Assembly: GCA_001824645.1 (NCBI GenBank)
Contig: MHYD01000056.1
Location: forward strand, 19,461 to 24,889
Source of the DNA: Planctomycetes bacterium RBG_13_46_10
Lineage (GTDB): Bacteria; Planctomycetota; Phycisphaerae; Sedimentisphaerales; Anaerobacaceae
Length of the DNA stretch: 5,429 nt
Direction: 5' to 3'
Part shown: positions 4,983-5,429 of the stretch, piece by piece
Position numbering within the stretch: position 1 is the first letter of the stretch
Layout of the letters: every line of letters starts with the position of its first letter
Program-made: the position numbers and the translations under genes
Notes under the pieces: model-generated
Told to the model about the DNA's origin: nothing
What the model saw: only the letters and a program-made list of their open reading frames with translations
Database searches by the model: none

Positions 4983-5429
4983 GAATGTTTCATGAATTTA
5001 TCAGATTTCCAGATAGTTTCATAATCCTTTTATTCAGTCCCTTTCCTTGTAGGGCTCTCAAGAGTAAAACTGACAGTTTGTACAGGAGAAGATTGAATGG
5101 TCATGTTTGGCTGGTCTGAACCAGAGGAAGTTTGAATTGCTTTAAATATACAAAACGATAAGCAAAAGCGGAATAATCACTACCAACATATTTTACAAGA
5201 TGGAATTTGATAGCTTCTCTTAGAACTGGTTCCCGGGATGCTTAATGTCTAACTCTCGCATAATAACGAACAAAATAATACATATTATCGGTTTTAACCT
5301 GGAAAAGTAACGAGAATGTATGAGATAAAATACGCCGGGTGCACCTGCTGTTTGTAGGTAGATTTTTCAGGCCGCCAAAGGCTTTGCAGACCATAATTCG
5401 TCCCATTCCTTATTTAACCAACTTATTCG
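4983..5429. other. Stretch without a confident gene; possible gene remains
   Basis: No confident coding region, RNA gene or terminator is visible. On the minus strand one frame runs from ATG 5406 (54 residues) to a TAA at 5244-5242, and continues in the same frame for 46 more residues (SREPVLREAIKFHLVKYVG and so on) to a TGA at 5103-5101. This could be a short gene broken by one stop, or chance. A second minus-strand frame, open from the right edge to a TGA at 5369-5367 (20 residues, ending ELWSAKPLAA), could be the tail of a gene beyond the window. The two overlap in different frames, so at most one is likely real. A small hairpin CTGGT-CTGA-ACCAG lies at 5111-5124. Confidence 0.35.
5101..5406 (-). 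pseudogene. Possible decayed small ORF with one in-frame stop
   Basis: About 100 codons in one minus-strand frame are interrupted only by TAA at 5244-5242. The translation is rich in aromatic residues on both sides of the stop (MYYFVRYYARVRH before; YVGSDYSAFAYRFVYLKQF after). I do not recognise a family. The ATG at 5406 has AAGGA almost touching it, which is poor spacing. Chance openness in A/T-rich DNA is a real alternative. Confidence 0.2.

Noticed and set aside
5097..5135. Plus-strand mini-ORF of 12 residues (MVMFGWSEPEEV) with AGGAG 8 bases upstream
   Set aside because: It is too short to support without conservation, and it overlaps the possible minus-strand remnant; the good ribosome site may be chance.

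Overview
The window looks like a stretch of a Planctomycetota genome, most likely Phycisphaerae / Sedimentisphaerales-type. The main clue is the pair at the left: an ECF sigma factor followed by a protein that joins a zf-HC2 zinc finger to an alanine- and isoleucine-rich membrane anchor and a periplasmic domain. This architecture is common in that group. The lineage call rests on family recognition from memory; no search was run. Every confident gene lies on the minus strand, so transcription runs from right to left.

Layout in transcription order. At 4958-5429 is a stretch without a confident gene; it holds a good sigma70-type promoter (4953-4982) and possible remains of a decayed gene. Next is a PmtA-like SAM-dependent methyltransferase (4385-4909). 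After a 60-base gap comes an adenosylcobalamin-dependent class II ribonucleotide reductase, NrdJ (2195-4324). After a 55-base gap filled by a hairpin repeat comes a COG1926-type phosphoribosyltransferase (1456-2139). A gap of about 190 bases follows, holding a head-on pair of the same hairpin repeat, a 14-base perfect palindrome and a third kind of hairpin. Last are the ECF sigma factor (693-1268) and, 9 bases later, its presumed membrane-bound anti-sigma partner (683 to beyond the left edge).

How the genes may work together. The sigma/anti-sigma pair is a self-contained signalling cassette: the membrane protein would hold the sigma factor with its cytoplasmic zinc finger and sense a signal with its periplasmic domain. 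NrdJ makes deoxyribonucleotides without needing oxygen. The phosphoribosyltransferase probably handles a PRPP-linked nucleotide reaction, but its substrate cannot be read from sequence. No functional tie between the methyltransferase and NrdJ is evident beyond shared direction.

The most interesting non-coding signal is a family of three hairpins at 1392-1461 and 2157-2191. They share flanking sequence (ATGTGAACCCC on one side, GGGGCTAAATAT on the other) and a TRAA-type loop, but the inner stem pairs differ in a compensatory way. Two of the copies sit tail to tail. This resembles a REP/BIME-type mobile palindrome family. A different REP-like palindrome lies inside the coding sequence of the anti-sigma gene.
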